A stretch of 64,000 bases of DNA. It comes from Pseudoalteromonas sp. CO133X. GTDB taxonomy: Bacteria > Pseudomonadota > Gammaproteobacteria > Enterobacterales > Alteromonadaceae. The notes beneath the pieces are model-generated. The model was given only the letters and a program-made list of their open reading frames with translations, did no database searches and had not been told where the DNA came from. Positions 8,374-15,761 of the stretch are shown here, piece after piece; position 1 is the first letter of the stretch; each line of letters opens with the position of its first letter. A program made the position numbers and the translations under genes. The DNA lies in NCBI GenBank assembly GCA_004208945.1, contig SGPE01000030.1, forward strand, positions 620,001 through 684,000, given 5' to 3'.

Positions 8374-8799
8374 TTACTCAATACTCAAAATGACTTCATC
8401 TCTTGAGTTTTCATGAGTGACTAACACGCTACTTTTAATTGATTTATTTAACCACGATAAGAAGTTAAGTAACATACTAAAGTCACTTTTTGATTTTATA
8501 TCTTTGGGATCTAAATCAAATTCGATTTCATAGCTTTTAAAAAAGTGACAGTTAATGAGGATGTCACCAACTTGGATAGAAAGTAACGTTGGCTCACTAC
8601 TTTGTAAGTTCCAAATTGAATCTATTGAATCAGGTAAAGCCCGAACAACGCCACCGTGAGTGAAAACATGTGAGTATTCAGCTGAATTTAAAGCAGTAAA
8701 AAATAAGCTCCAAGTGTTTTTATCATCTGAAGTTACAATGATGTCTCTCAGTGAGCCATCTTGTTCGAAGTGCGATTTTAGATTATTCCATCTATCCAT
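8374..8799 (-). CDS. Cassette-encoded protein of unknown function
   Basis: This soluble 141-residue protein has no signal peptide or membrane segment. It opens with MDRWNNLKSHFEQDGSLRDI and is acidic overall, with a tryptophan-rich middle. I do not recognise a domain. Its size and composition resemble small orphan cassette proteins or immunity-type proteins, but this is only an impression. It is the first cassette of integron unit 1. The start codon lies about seven bases from the recombination junction, with no clear ribosome site, so translation would rely on a very short leader or on sequence in attI. The stop codon abuts attC1. Confidence 0.75.
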   Translation of the reverse strand: MDRWNNLKSHFEQDGSLRDIIVTSDDKNTWSLFFTALNSAEYSHVFTHGGVVRALPDSIDSIWNLQSSEPTLLSIQVGDILINCHFFKSYEIEFDLDPKDIKSKSDFSMLLNFLSWLNKSIKSSVLVTHENSRDEVILSIE

Positions 8800-8806
8800 G
8801 AGAAAC

Positions 8807-8890
8807 GTATAACATGTTTATAGCGAGCTAATCGCGCGTTTTTCTACCACAGCGTAGCTCGTTTTTCTTATTAGATTATTTCTAACAAAC
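8807..8890. other. attI: attI region of integron unit 1
   Basis: The recombination core GTTATAC (minus strand, 8813-8807) joins cassette 1 to a non-coding stretch that runs to the integrase promoter. This stretch is similar to 11854-11935, where a second array begins. Blocks such as TTTATAG, ATCGCGC, TTTCTRCC and TTATTTYTAACAAA occur in the same order. A segment conserved between two array starts and not belonging to cassettes is what attI should look like. The direct recombinase-binding sites cannot be defined by eye. Confidence 0.7.
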
Positions 8891-8973
8891 TTGTTAACTA
8901 ATTACCAGTGTTATTAAAATTTAGGAGTTCTCGCTTTTACCTCAGGATAAAAACGAGCGATTGGGTCGTTTTC

Positions 8974-9016
8974 TTGACTATACGAGCAACTGAGCTAAAA
9001 CTGTATATATATACAG
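8974..9016 (+). promoter_or_regulatory. Integrase promoter with perfect LexA box
   Basis: CTGTATATATATACAG at 9001-9016 is a perfect 16-base LexA site (CTGT-N8-ACAG with alternating A and T), 15 bases before the integrase start codon. A -35 like TTGACT at 8974-8979 and a weak -10 (TAAAAC at 8996) would place the LexA box over the promoter's downstream edge. LexA/SOS control of intI is established in other integrons. A ribosome site (AAAGGA) follows at 9026-9031. Confidence 0.85.
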
Positions 9017-9031
9017 CCTCATTTCAAAGGA

Positions 9032-10010
9032 ATGAAAATGAAAACTCGCTCTCCTTATTTAAACTACATTGCAGACTATATGCTCACTCGTCAGTATTCA
9101 TTAAGAACAATTAATGCTTATTTAGGTTGGATCGCAAAATTTATTCACTTTCACAACAAACGTCACCCAAGCTCAATGGGAGATGCAGAAGTCAAAGCGT
9201 TTTTAGACCATATTGTATTAAAACGTAATATGTCACCTAGAACACAAAGTGCAGCTTTAAATACGCTCGCTTTTTTATATAAACATATTGTCAAAAATGA
9301 GCTTTCTTTAAACTTGAATTTTGCACGAAGTAATCGACAACCCAAGCTGCCTGTAGTGATGACGCCTGATGAAGTAAAGCAATTGATGAGTCATCTTTCC
9401 AAGCGATATTACTTAATCACGGGGTTAATGTATGGAAGTGGTTTGCGTGTGATGGAAGCGGTGCAATTGCGAGTAAAGGACATTGATTTTGATTACAAAT
9501 GCATTCAAATTTGGAACGGAAAAGGCAACAAGCATCGTATAGTTACTCTTGCAACGGAGTTGATCCCACTACTTAGAAATCAAATTTTGCAAGTTGAAGA
9601 ATATTTAAGATTAGATTTACAAAACGAGCGATACGCAGGTGTGTGAATGCCTAACGCTTTAACTCGTAAATATCCCTCAGCTAATAAATCACTAGCGTGG
9701 CAATACTTATTTCCTTCCTACAAATTAAGTGATGACCCAGAAACTGGCGAGATACGTCGCCACCATTTCCACCCTACATGTGTTAGAAAAGCGATTAAAA
9801 AAGCATTAAAGCAAACCAATATTACAAAGGTTATTACGCCTCATACCTTGCGCCATTCATTTGCAACGCACCTATTGCAAAGTGGCGCCGATATTCGGCA
9901 CCGTTCAAGCACAATTGGGCCATTCTGATGTCAAAACCACACAGATTTACACCCATGTTTTACAACAAGGAGCAAACGGTGTTGTAAGCCCATTAAGCAA
10001 AATTTTCTAG
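9032..10010 (+). pseudogene. intI: Integron integrase IntI, inactivated by a stop codon and a frameshift
   Basis: The full frame would encode a tyrosine recombinase of about 325 residues. The N-terminal part has the SAM-like core-binding domain (YMLTRQYSLRTINAYLGWI). The catalytic arginine is in GLMYGSGLRVMEAV. The integron-specific insert is recognisable around YAGV-stop-MPNALTRKYPSANKS, and HTLRHSFATHLLQSGADIR carries the HxxR motif. Two lesions are present. A TGA at 9644-9646 lies inside the integron-specific insert, where family members usually read a coding residue. A one-base insertion near 9896-9901 shifts the frame; removing it restores TVQAQLGHSDVKTTQIYTHV with the catalytic His and Tyr and a C-terminus SPLSKIF ending at TAG 10008-10010. 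The encoded fragments would lack the catalytic tyrosine. Transcription is opposite to the cassettes, as usual for integrons. The gene is intact in length, so decay is recent. Confidence 0.93.
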
Positions 10011-10098
10011 CTATTATTAAAGATGCGTTAACTTATCATTCAATGTGTAGGGCTTGGACCGTTTCTTGATTGCTCAAAGCAGCAGTTAGAGCATTTAA

Positions 10099-10165
10099 CC
10101 TAACTTATTTTGGGGCAAAGGCGAGTTATGTTTTTAACTCGTCAATGGACAAAAACACGTTAGAG
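10099..10165 (-). other. attC-like hairpin without a gene
   Basis: Two 28-base arms (10101-10128 and 10135-10162) are imperfect inverted repeats matching at 20 of 28 positions, with a six-base loop. Each arm starts with TAAC at the outer end, and the minus-strand right end GTTAGGT fits the GTTRRRY core of attC sites. It lies next to the attC of cassette 3 with only about a 20-base spacer, so it looks like an empty or eroded cassette end. The overlap with the 36-bp repeat suggests it is a shared distal end of both arrays. Confidence 0.5.
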
Positions 10166-10182
10166 TATTTATTCAGTAACGC
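10147..10182. repeat. 36-bp repeat, copy 2 (distal end of integron unit 2)
   Basis: This is the second copy of the repeat at 7546-7581, with one mismatch. Here it runs from the outer arm of the attC-like hairpin into the end of the cassette 3 attC site. It supports the reading that the region holds two related integron arrays in tandem. Confidence 0.85.
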
Positions 10183-10246
10183 TCGCATTTGCGGCTGGTT
10201 TGGAGCACGGCGGAAAAACAGTCCGACAACATACGCTTGTTAAATC
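10174..10246 (-). other. attC site of cassette 3 (two-gene cassette)
   Basis: On the minus strand it starts GATTTAACAAGCGTATGTTG and ends GAGCGTTACTG. The ends pair as TAACAAGCGTATGTTG against the reversed TAACGCTCGCATTTGCGG. At about 70 bases it is shorter than attC1 and attC2. Its outer TTTAAC complements the GTTAAA at the start of the same cassette (11860-11855). It overlaps the stop codon of the membrane-protein gene by about two bases. Confidence 0.72.
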
Positions 10247-11147
10247 AATATGGCTTTTCTACTTTGCCAAATGCCTTTAATAGTTCTTTTTCAAATTCAC
10301 TATCAACATAGTCTGACTGAAAACCTGCTTCACAAAGTGCCTTCTTTAAATTCGATGCTTTGATATCTTTTTCCGAAATATCCAAAACGATTTTCTTACA
10401 TTGCTGCTTCGCGACATTAAACTCTTCTTTATACGAAGAGTAAAAGAATGTGTTTTTCGGGAAATAAAGAGCGGGATCACCTTGATAGGGCTTGGTCAAC
10501 ATCAATGCGTTATCAGAAATATCAAACCTAGATATTGAAACCCTATCTGTCACATATAATCCGATTTCGATAAATGGTGATTTATTGATTTCTAGGCAAC
10601 ACAAAAAAGTTGTAAGTAGTTCAATTCTTACATCTGTCTCTGACTGTATTTTTCTACCTTTGTTTCTTTCGCCGTGCCCAAATGAAGCATAGAGACTACA
10701 AGCACTTGCATCATCAGGGTCGATTATTATCAAATCAATATACTTAGTAACTCTTAAATCTTCAGCCTGCTCCATAATTTTTGGAAATGTAACAGCCCTG
10801 TTCCACCTAGCCGTATGACCATAGTACGAAAAGCGTTCGGTTCCATTGATCATGGAATTAAGAAAATCTTTAATATCATGTGAGGAAATCACATTCACAT
10901 CATTACTATCTAGGCCACTGGGTGTCACAAACCAAATAAAGCCGGAAGCAATCAAACTTGAACCAAGCAGCGCAATTAAATTATTAATGAATGAAGGGAT
11001 CGCACCTTCATAATCGCGTCCAAAGTAAATAAATGCTTTCGGAAACAAGTAATAATTCGCAATTACCATGAATACTAAAAATATAACCAGACTAACAAAA
11101 TAAACCCTTAATTTATAAGGACTTCTTATTATATCTTTAACAATCAA
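10245..11147 (-). CDS. Membrane-anchored protein of unknown function in integron cassette 3
   Basis: This 300-residue protein has two predicted N-terminal membrane helices (about residues 15-35 and 48-70), leaving a cytoplasmic domain of about 220 residues. That domain has a conserved-looking run, FLNSMINGTERFSYYGHTAR, then an alternating hydrophobic strand IDLIIIDPDD followed by a cysteine-containing helix, and a charged C-terminus. I do not recognise the family. It starts with TTG, supported by a strong ribosome site (GGAGG at 11152-11156). The stop codon of the upstream cupin gene overlaps that TTG (TTGA), so the two are translationally coupled. A coupled two-gene cassette with a membrane-tethered effector-like protein is compatible with a defence or stress module, but this is inference only. 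Confidence 0.72.
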   Translation of the reverse strand: MIVKDIIRSPYKLRVYFVSLVIFLVFMVIANYYLFPKAFIYFGRDYEGAIPSFINNLIALLGSSLIASGFIWFVTPSGLDSNDVNVISSHDIKDFLNSMINGTERFSYYGHTARWNRAVTFPKIMEQAEDLRVTKYIDLIIIDPDDASACSLYASFGHGERNKGRKIQSETDVRIELLTTFLCCLEINKSPFIEIGLYVTDRVSISRFDISDNALMLTKPYQGDPALYFPKNTFFYSSYKEEFNVAKQQCKKIVLDISEKDIKASNLKKALCEAGFQSDYVDSEFEKELLKAFGKVEKPY

Positions 11148-11839
11148 GACAACCTCCGCTCTAGAAATGAAGACAGTTTATATTGTAAGAACGAACTATC
11201 AACAGAGGAGTTTTTATATATAGAGCTACACATGATTTTCCGATGTGTAATCACATTTGCACTCAACCCTACTGAGTCACCAGTAATGACAATTGATTCT
11301 GCGGGTTGGGAATTTTCTTTTCTTACACTATGGAACTGTGTCTGAGGAAATTGAAAAATGTCACCTTGCTGAAAGCTTAGTTTATCCACCTTTTTTAAAA
11401 CAACCTTATCAAGTTTATGGAAGGAATGCCCTGAATAGTCTTCCAAATACCGGCATTCAAATAAATCAAAACTTTCACAACCTTCCGAATTTTGGTCAAG
11501 AGTATAAATTGGCCACTCATACGAACCATTCAAAACTAAGCCAGTCATGTCCCAAGGATGATTATGAACATCTGGTGCTTGAAATGACTCTTCAGGCCAA
11601 ATATGGAACCTAACAGAATATTTAGGTCGTTTATCTATCAACACAACCTTTAAAAATCCATTGTTGTGGCAATAGGATCTGCTTGCTACTTCATTAAGCT
11701 CTCTTTCATTACCTAATAAGTTGTCAACAACATTTACAAGTAAACCTGTACTTAACAATCGAAGAAAGCTCGTCCTTCTGTCTTCGTTGTTAATAGAGAG
11801 CTTTTCAGATGCGAGAGTTTCAAGCTCAATCAGTGTCAT
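11144..11839 (-). CDS. Cupin-like protein in integron cassette 3
   Basis: This soluble 231-residue protein has a cupin-type pattern: VHNHPWDMTGLVLNGSYEWP in the middle gives the HxH metal ligands and a beta strand. About 60 residues later, DIFQFPQTQFHSV supplies the second cupin motif with its histidine. The first 70 residues are helical and not recognisable. Cysteine-dioxygenase-like and sugar-modifying cupins share this pattern, so the reaction cannot be named. It is the first gene of the cassette, starting about 15 bases from the attI-like junction with a ribosome site (AGGG), and is coupled to the membrane-protein gene by overlap. Confidence 0.7.
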   Translation of the reverse strand: MTLIELETLASEKLSINNEDRRTSFLRLLSTGLLVNVVDNLLGNERELNEVASRSYCHNNGFLKVVLIDKRPKYSVRFHIWPEESFQAPDVHNHPWDMTGLVLNGSYEWPIYTLDQNSEGCESFDLFECRYLEDYSGHSFHKLDKVVLKKVDKLSFQQGDIFQFPQTQFHSVRKENSQPAESIVITGDSVGLSANVITHRKIMCSSIYKNSSVDSSFLQYKLSSFLERRLS

Positions 11840-11853
11840 ACAGTCCCTTTAGG

Positions 11854-12060
11854 GTTTAACAGTTTTATAGTGCGCCCATCGCGCATCTTTCTGCCGATGT
11901 TACGTGCATGATTAATAGATCTATTTTTAACAAATAATATAATGCAATGCCAACTATAATATTTTTATTGGCACTAAAGGTATTTAGAAAAAGAAAATGC
12001 GCTAGTCGCTCATTTTCTTGAATATGGGAGCACAACAACAAAACTGTCTATTAATACTGT
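11854..12060. other. Second attI/integrase-promoter region without an integrase (unit 2)
   Basis: This stretch has no gene. It aligns in order with 8807-9016. The recombination core GTTAAAC (minus strand) is followed by blocks TTTATAG, ATCGCGC, TTTCTGCC, TAATAGAT, TTTTTAACAAA, then a TTTTCTTGA-type -35 segment and AAAACTGT. The last block is the start of a decayed LexA site. In unit 1 an integrase gene comes next; here no integrase sequence follows. The similarity is clear but imperfect, so the duplication or independent acquisition is old. Confidence 0.7.
12044..12059 (+). promoter_or_regulatory. Decayed LexA box of unit 2
   Basis: CTGTCTATTAATACTG occupies the same position relative to the attI-like region as the perfect LexA box of unit 1. 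The left half CTGT is kept and the right half ACAG has become ACTG. It is preceded by the same AAAA context as in unit 1. A functional site is unlikely. Confidence 0.5.
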
Positions 12061-12288
12061 TATTTATGTCATCACCAACATAAAAGTCAGTGCAATATCA
12101 GATTATGGAGTAGAGCCAATATCATTAGGTGAATCACTGTATCTGATAGCTCAAAGGTGACCTATAGAGTTATTACGTTAACTCATCTTGGGGCAATAAT
12201 AAGTTACAGTTACTTACTTTTTAGCGTACGAAAGACTGTCAGATTCAATTGATTACTCAACAAACCTGACAGCGTTAACTGACTCAGC
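12061..12288. other. Non-coding remnant between integron unit 2 and adhP
   Basis: No gene is visible here. The segment TAACTCATCTTGGGGCAA at about 12179-12196 resembles TAACTTATTTTGGGGCAA at 10101-10118, which lies downstream of the unit 1 integrase. I read this as a leftover of the sequence that once followed the missing unit 2 integrase. Confidence 0.45.
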
Positions 12289-13299
12289 TTAAAGCGTCAT
12301 CACGATTCGGCCTGTGATATCGCCTTTTAACATGTCGTCAAAAATATCGTTGATGTCTTCTAGACGTTTCTCTTCAATAATGGCTTTAACTTTACCTTTG
12401 GCTGCAAAGTCGAGGCATTCTTGTAAGTCTTTACGCGTACCAACGATAGAGCCAACTACCGACACGCCATTTAATACGGTGTCGAAAATTGGCAGTGGCA
12501 TATCTTCAGGTGGTAAACCTACAAGCACACATTTACCACCACGGCGTACACTTTTGTAAGCTTGCTCAAAACCTGGTTTTGATACGGCTGTACATACAAC
12601 ACCATGCGCACCACCCACTTGCTCAAAAATGGTTTCTGATGGTACTTGCTTCATAAAATCAATAGTAATATCTGCACCAAGCTCTTTAGCAAGGTTGAGT
12701 TTGCTTTCACCAGTGTCAACGGCAATTACATTAAAGCCCATTGCTTTTGCGTACTGCACCGCTAAGTGGCCAAGGCCACCCACACCGACTATAGCAACCC
12801 AATCACCTGCTTTTGCACTCGTTACCTTTAATGCTTTGTACGTCGTAACACCGGCACAGAATAATGGCGCAGCTTCTGCAAAGCCTAACCCGTCTGGTAC
12901 TTTTACAACAAAGTCACCATGTGCAACACAATATTCAGCGTAACCACCGTCTATTGAATAACCTGTATTGTGCTGCTCAAGACATAAGGTTTCTTTGCCT
13001 TCTAAGCAGTAATCACAATGCCCGCATGCACTATACAGCCAAGGGATCCCTACTCTATCGCCTACAGACAAGTGCTTTATATTAGCCCCTACCTTTTCGA
13101 TTGTACCGACCCCTTCGTGGCCAGGTACTAATGGCATTTTAGGTTTTACAGGCCAATCTCCGTGGCATGCATGTAAATCAGTGTGGCACACACCGCATGC
13201 CGCTATTTTAACTAACACGTCGTTTATTCCTACCTCAGGGCATGGAATATCTTCAATAGTTAGCTTACCTTTGTATTCTTTATTTACTGCAGCTTTCAT
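12289..13299 (-). CDS. adhP: Zinc-dependent alcohol dehydrogenase
   Basis: This 336-residue medium-chain dehydrogenase is of the AdhP type. The catalytic zinc ligands are in CGVCHTDLHACHGDWP and GHEGVG. The structural zinc lobe is CGHCDYCLEGKETLC. The NAD-binding fold has GVGGLGHLAVQYAKAMG, with an aspartate shortly after that favours NAD. It should interconvert primary alcohols, mainly ethanol, and aldehydes in the cytoplasm. The frame is open further upstream to 13386, but the ATG at 13299 has a strong ribosome site (GGAGG) eight bases before it and matches the family start MKAAV, so it was chosen. A GbsR-type regulator lies divergently upstream, with about 260 bases between. Confidence 0.93.
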   Translation of the reverse strand: MKAAVNKEYKGKLTIEDIPCPEVGINDVLVKIAACGVCHTDLHACHGDWPVKPKMPLVPGHEGVGTIEKVGANIKHLSVGDRVGIPWLYSACGHCDYCLEGKETLCLEQHNTGYSIDGGYAEYCVAHGDFVVKVPDGLGFAEAAPLFCAGVTTYKALKVTSAKAGDWVAIVGVGGLGHLAVQYAKAMGFNVIAVDTGESKLNLAKELGADITIDFMKQVPSETIFEQVGGAHGVVCTAVSKPGFEQAYKSVRRGGKCVLVGLPPEDMPLPIFDTVLNGVSVVGSIVGTRKDLQECLDFAAKGKVKAIIEEKRLEDINDIFDDMLKGDITGRIVMTL

Positions 13300-13557
13300 A
13301 ACGTTCCTCCGTGGTATTATTTTGATTGAGCACTTTGAGCCTATACGATAACGCAAACTATTGTCACCAATATTGATACAGATCAAGTTGTTTATTTTTC
13401 GTACAGGATATAGTTTTCTGCTTAACTCTTAGTAAAATCAACTGACTAGCTCGAAATTTAGACTTTAGTCGCGTAACATCGAATAGTGGCTATTTCTTTT
13501 AGTTATACCAACACCGTGCTAGCATTAAATTTCTGAAGTTTTTGAATACTAAAAATT

Positions 13558-14112
13558 ATGAGCCTATCTGAAAAAAATCTAGCTTTTGTAATGCACTGTG
13601 GCGAAATGGGTAGCCGTTGGGGCTTTAACCGCACCATTGGTCAAATGTGTGGTTTGCTCACCATTACGAAAGAGCCGATGACCGCCAATGAAATTGCCGA
13701 CACCCTAAGTATTTCACGTGGTAACGTGAGTATGGGCATTAAAGAACTTCAGTCTTGGCGTTTAATTAAGGTGCATCATATCCCTGGCGACCGTAAAGAA
13801 TACTACGGCCCTGCCGGCAGTATTTGGGACATGGCCAACCGCGTATTCGAAGAGCGTAAAAAACGTGAGATAGACCCAACTCTTAGCTTACTTCGTGATA
13901 ATATTTTAGAAGAAGCCCACAACGATGATGAGCGCTTTGCTCAGCAGCAAATGCAAGAAATTCACGACCTACTCGAAACCGTTACAAAATGGTCGGCAGA
14001 GCTACAACGTTTGAGCCCTGAACAACTCCAAAGCCTAATGAAACTCGGTTCAGGTATTGGCAAGGTACTCGATTTTAAAGATAAGATTTTGAAGAAGCCC
14101 GGAAAAGAGTAA
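13558..14112 (+). CDS. GbsR/MarR-type transcriptional regulator
   Basis: This 184-residue protein has a winged helix: MTANEIADTLSISRGNVSMG is the helix-turn-helix, and the wing follows at HIPGDRKEYYGP. The C-terminal half is helical and likely dimerises. The opening (FVMHCGEMGSRWGFNRTIGQ) is typical of the GbsR group, which controls choline, betaine or other stress genes in some bacteria. It stands alone and is divergent from adhP, whose promoter it may control; the target is not proven. Confidence 0.82.
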   Translation: MSLSEKNLAFVMHCGEMGSRWGFNRTIGQMCGLLTITKEPMTANEIADTLSISRGNVSMGIKELQSWRLIKVHHIPGDRKEYYGPAGSIWDMANRVFEERKKREIDPTLSLLRDNILEEAHNDDERFAQQQMQEIHDLLETVTKWSAELQRLSPEQLQSLMKLGSGIGKVLDFKDKILKKPGKE

Positions 14113-14190
14113 GTTACGAGTTACTAGGAAAAAGTTTGCGAGTTTGACATCGTAGGCGTGAAACTTGTTTCGCGCGTTTGCTTGAAGGCA

Positions 14191-14237
14191 GTGCTTTAGC
14201 ACGCAGTAAGTACGGATATGTGTCGCCGTAGGTGACA
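14191..14237. repeat. Two small dyads in a non-coding gap
   Basis: The gap of about 190 bases between the regulator and mltB contains GTGCTTTAGCAC (14191-14202) and TGTCGCCGTAGGTGACA (14221-14237), both able to form short hairpins. They may be remnants of an intergenic repeat element. I see no second copy in this window. Confidence 0.35.
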
Positions 14238-14264
14238 ACCTCATACCCAAAACACTCTATTCAA

Positions 14265-14299
14265 TTAACCACCAAGCTTTGATTAAACTTGGTGGTTAA
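14265..14299. terminator. Bidirectional hairpin between regulator and mltB
   Basis: A perfect 12-bp inverted repeat (TTAACCACCAAG with CTTGGTGGTTAA) lies eight bases beyond the mltB stop codon. The T-rich tails are short on both sides (AAAAA on the plus side). It probably terminates mltB, the regulator gene, or both. Confidence 0.55.
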
Positions 14300-14306
14300 A
14301 AATCAA

Positions 14307-15338
14307 TTACTTAACCGCTGGATAACCGATACGATCTGATAAGTAACCAACACTGGTTGCAAAGTAATACGAACGATTCCAGTGCATCAGTGCTTTATAA
14401 TTGTCGTAGGCTAAGTACATACGGCCATTTACGTCATCTGGCATCACCATCGCGGCAGTAATATCAACTTGCGGTAAGTCGCTACCATCCATTTTACGAA
14501 CACCGATTGCTTGCCAGTCAGCAAGGCTGCGCTCGGAGTCTTTCCAGTACTCTAGCCATTGGCTACGCGTTTTAGTGCCACGTTTAAGAATGTTTGCGTT
14601 ATCAAAGCCTTCTGGTAATTTAACTTGACGACCCCAAGTTAAATCATCGTTCCAACCTGCTTGCTTTAAGTAATTTGCGATTGAAGCAAATGCGTCTTCT
14701 TCTGTGGTCCAAATATCTTTGCGGCCATCACCGTTATAATCAACAGCGTAGGCGTTAAATGAAGTTGGCATAAACTGCGTTTGACCCATTGCACCAGCCC
14801 AAGAACCTTTGAACTTATCAAGGGTAATGTGGCCCTCTTTTAAGATATCAAGCGCTGCCCAAAGTTGATTTTTGTACATGGTTTCGCGGCGGCCATCAAA
14901 AGCAAGTGTGACTAATGATGCAATCACACTGTGACCACCTTGGATTTTACCAAAGTTACTTTCAAGGCCCCAAAGTGCAACAATAAAGCGCGCTTGAACG
15001 CCGTATTCTTTGGCTACTTTTTCAAGAACCTCTTGGTTTTCTTTGTATAGTTTACGCGCGCGGTCAATTTTCCATTGCGGCACACGTTTTGGTAAATAGG
15101 TTTCGAGGGTTTCTTTTACTTCAGGCTGATTTTTGTCAGCTGAAATGACCTTCTTTTTAAATTTAGCCGTTGCGAATGCTTGCTCGATTAAGGCTTGATC
15201 ATAGCCTTTTTCTGTCGCTTCATTTTTTAATGCAGCAACGTATACGTCGAAGTCAGCTTGTGTTTTTTCCTCTGCCAATACAGATGTGCTTAATGAAGCA
15301 CTTAGTAGAACTACGGCAAGTTTTTTAATCACTCTCAA
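14307..15338 (-). CDS. mltB: Lytic murein transglycosylase B
   Basis: This 343-residue protein has a signal peptide (ending LAEE around residue 23, with no lipobox) and a GH103 transglycosylase domain. The catalytic glutamate is in FIVALWGLESNFGKIQGG. Other family signatures are GSWAGAMGQTQFMPTSF and YNGDGRKDIW. The C-terminal NRSYYFATSVGYLSDRI is also typical. It cleaves peptidoglycan glycan strands with formation of 1,6-anhydro-MurNAc in the periplasm. Unlike E. coli MltB, there is no lipid anchor. Its start overlaps the end of ycgL by 14 bases, so the two form one transcription unit. Confidence 0.92.
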   Translation of the reverse strand: MRVIKKLAVVLLSASLSTSVLAEEKTQADFDVYVAALKNEATEKGYDQALIEQAFATAKFKKKVISADKNQPEVKETLETYLPKRVPQWKIDRARKLYKENQEVLEKVAKEYGVQARFIVALWGLESNFGKIQGGHSVIASLVTLAFDGRRETMYKNQLWAALDILKEGHITLDKFKGSWAGAMGQTQFMPTSFNAYAVDYNGDGRKDIWTTEEDAFASIANYLKQAGWNDDLTWGRQVKLPEGFDNANILKRGTKTRSQWLEYWKDSERSLADWQAIGVRKMDGSDLPQVDITAAMVMPDDVNGRMYLAYDNYKALMHWNRSYYFATSVGYLSDRIGYPAVK

Positions 15339-15606
15339 CTCCCTTGTCTTTTTTAAATTGGGTTAACAGGTTTTCTTCTGGCGGTGGTAATTGCAAGTAG
15401 AAACCTTGGTCAATTAACGCTTGCTTAACCGTTTCTAAGTCTGCCAAACCTAACTTTTCACGACTAGCAAGATTAATTATCATCACATACTGTGGTTGAC
15501 CAAATGTGTCCATTAAAGGTTCAGGAACACGCGTAAAATCATCTCTTTTTTCTACAAAAAGGTAGGTATCCGCTTTTTTCTTACTTTTATACACCGCAGT
15601 TAGCAT
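15325..15606 (-). CDS. ycgL: YcgL-family protein
   Basis: This 93-residue protein matches the small YcgL (UPF0745-like) family: MLTAVYKSKKKADTYLFVEK at the start and PEPLMDTFGQP in the middle. Members are widespread in gammaproteobacteria and often lie next to minC. Function is not established. It is divergent from minC here and overlaps mltB downstream. Confidence 0.85.
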   Translation of the reverse strand: MLTAVYKSKKKADTYLFVEKRDDFTRVPEPLMDTFGQPQYVMIINLASREKLGLADLETVKQALIDQGFYLQLPPPEENLLTQFKKDKGVESD

Positions 15607-15761
15607 TATGACCCTATAATATCTTGCTTAACGAGGGCGCACACTATAACATGACTCTTATAAGAAGATTAAAAATTTCGGTTAGATTTTTACTGTATAC
15701 GCCTTGTTCAGCCTGCGTTTATTTAAAAAAGAGCTAACCAAGACAATTCAATTGAGCATGT

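Noticed and set aside
9647..9928. A separate 93-residue recombinase gene
   Set aside because: It is the in-frame continuation of intI after the TGA codon and ends only because of the downstream frameshift. It is treated as part of the integrase pseudogene.
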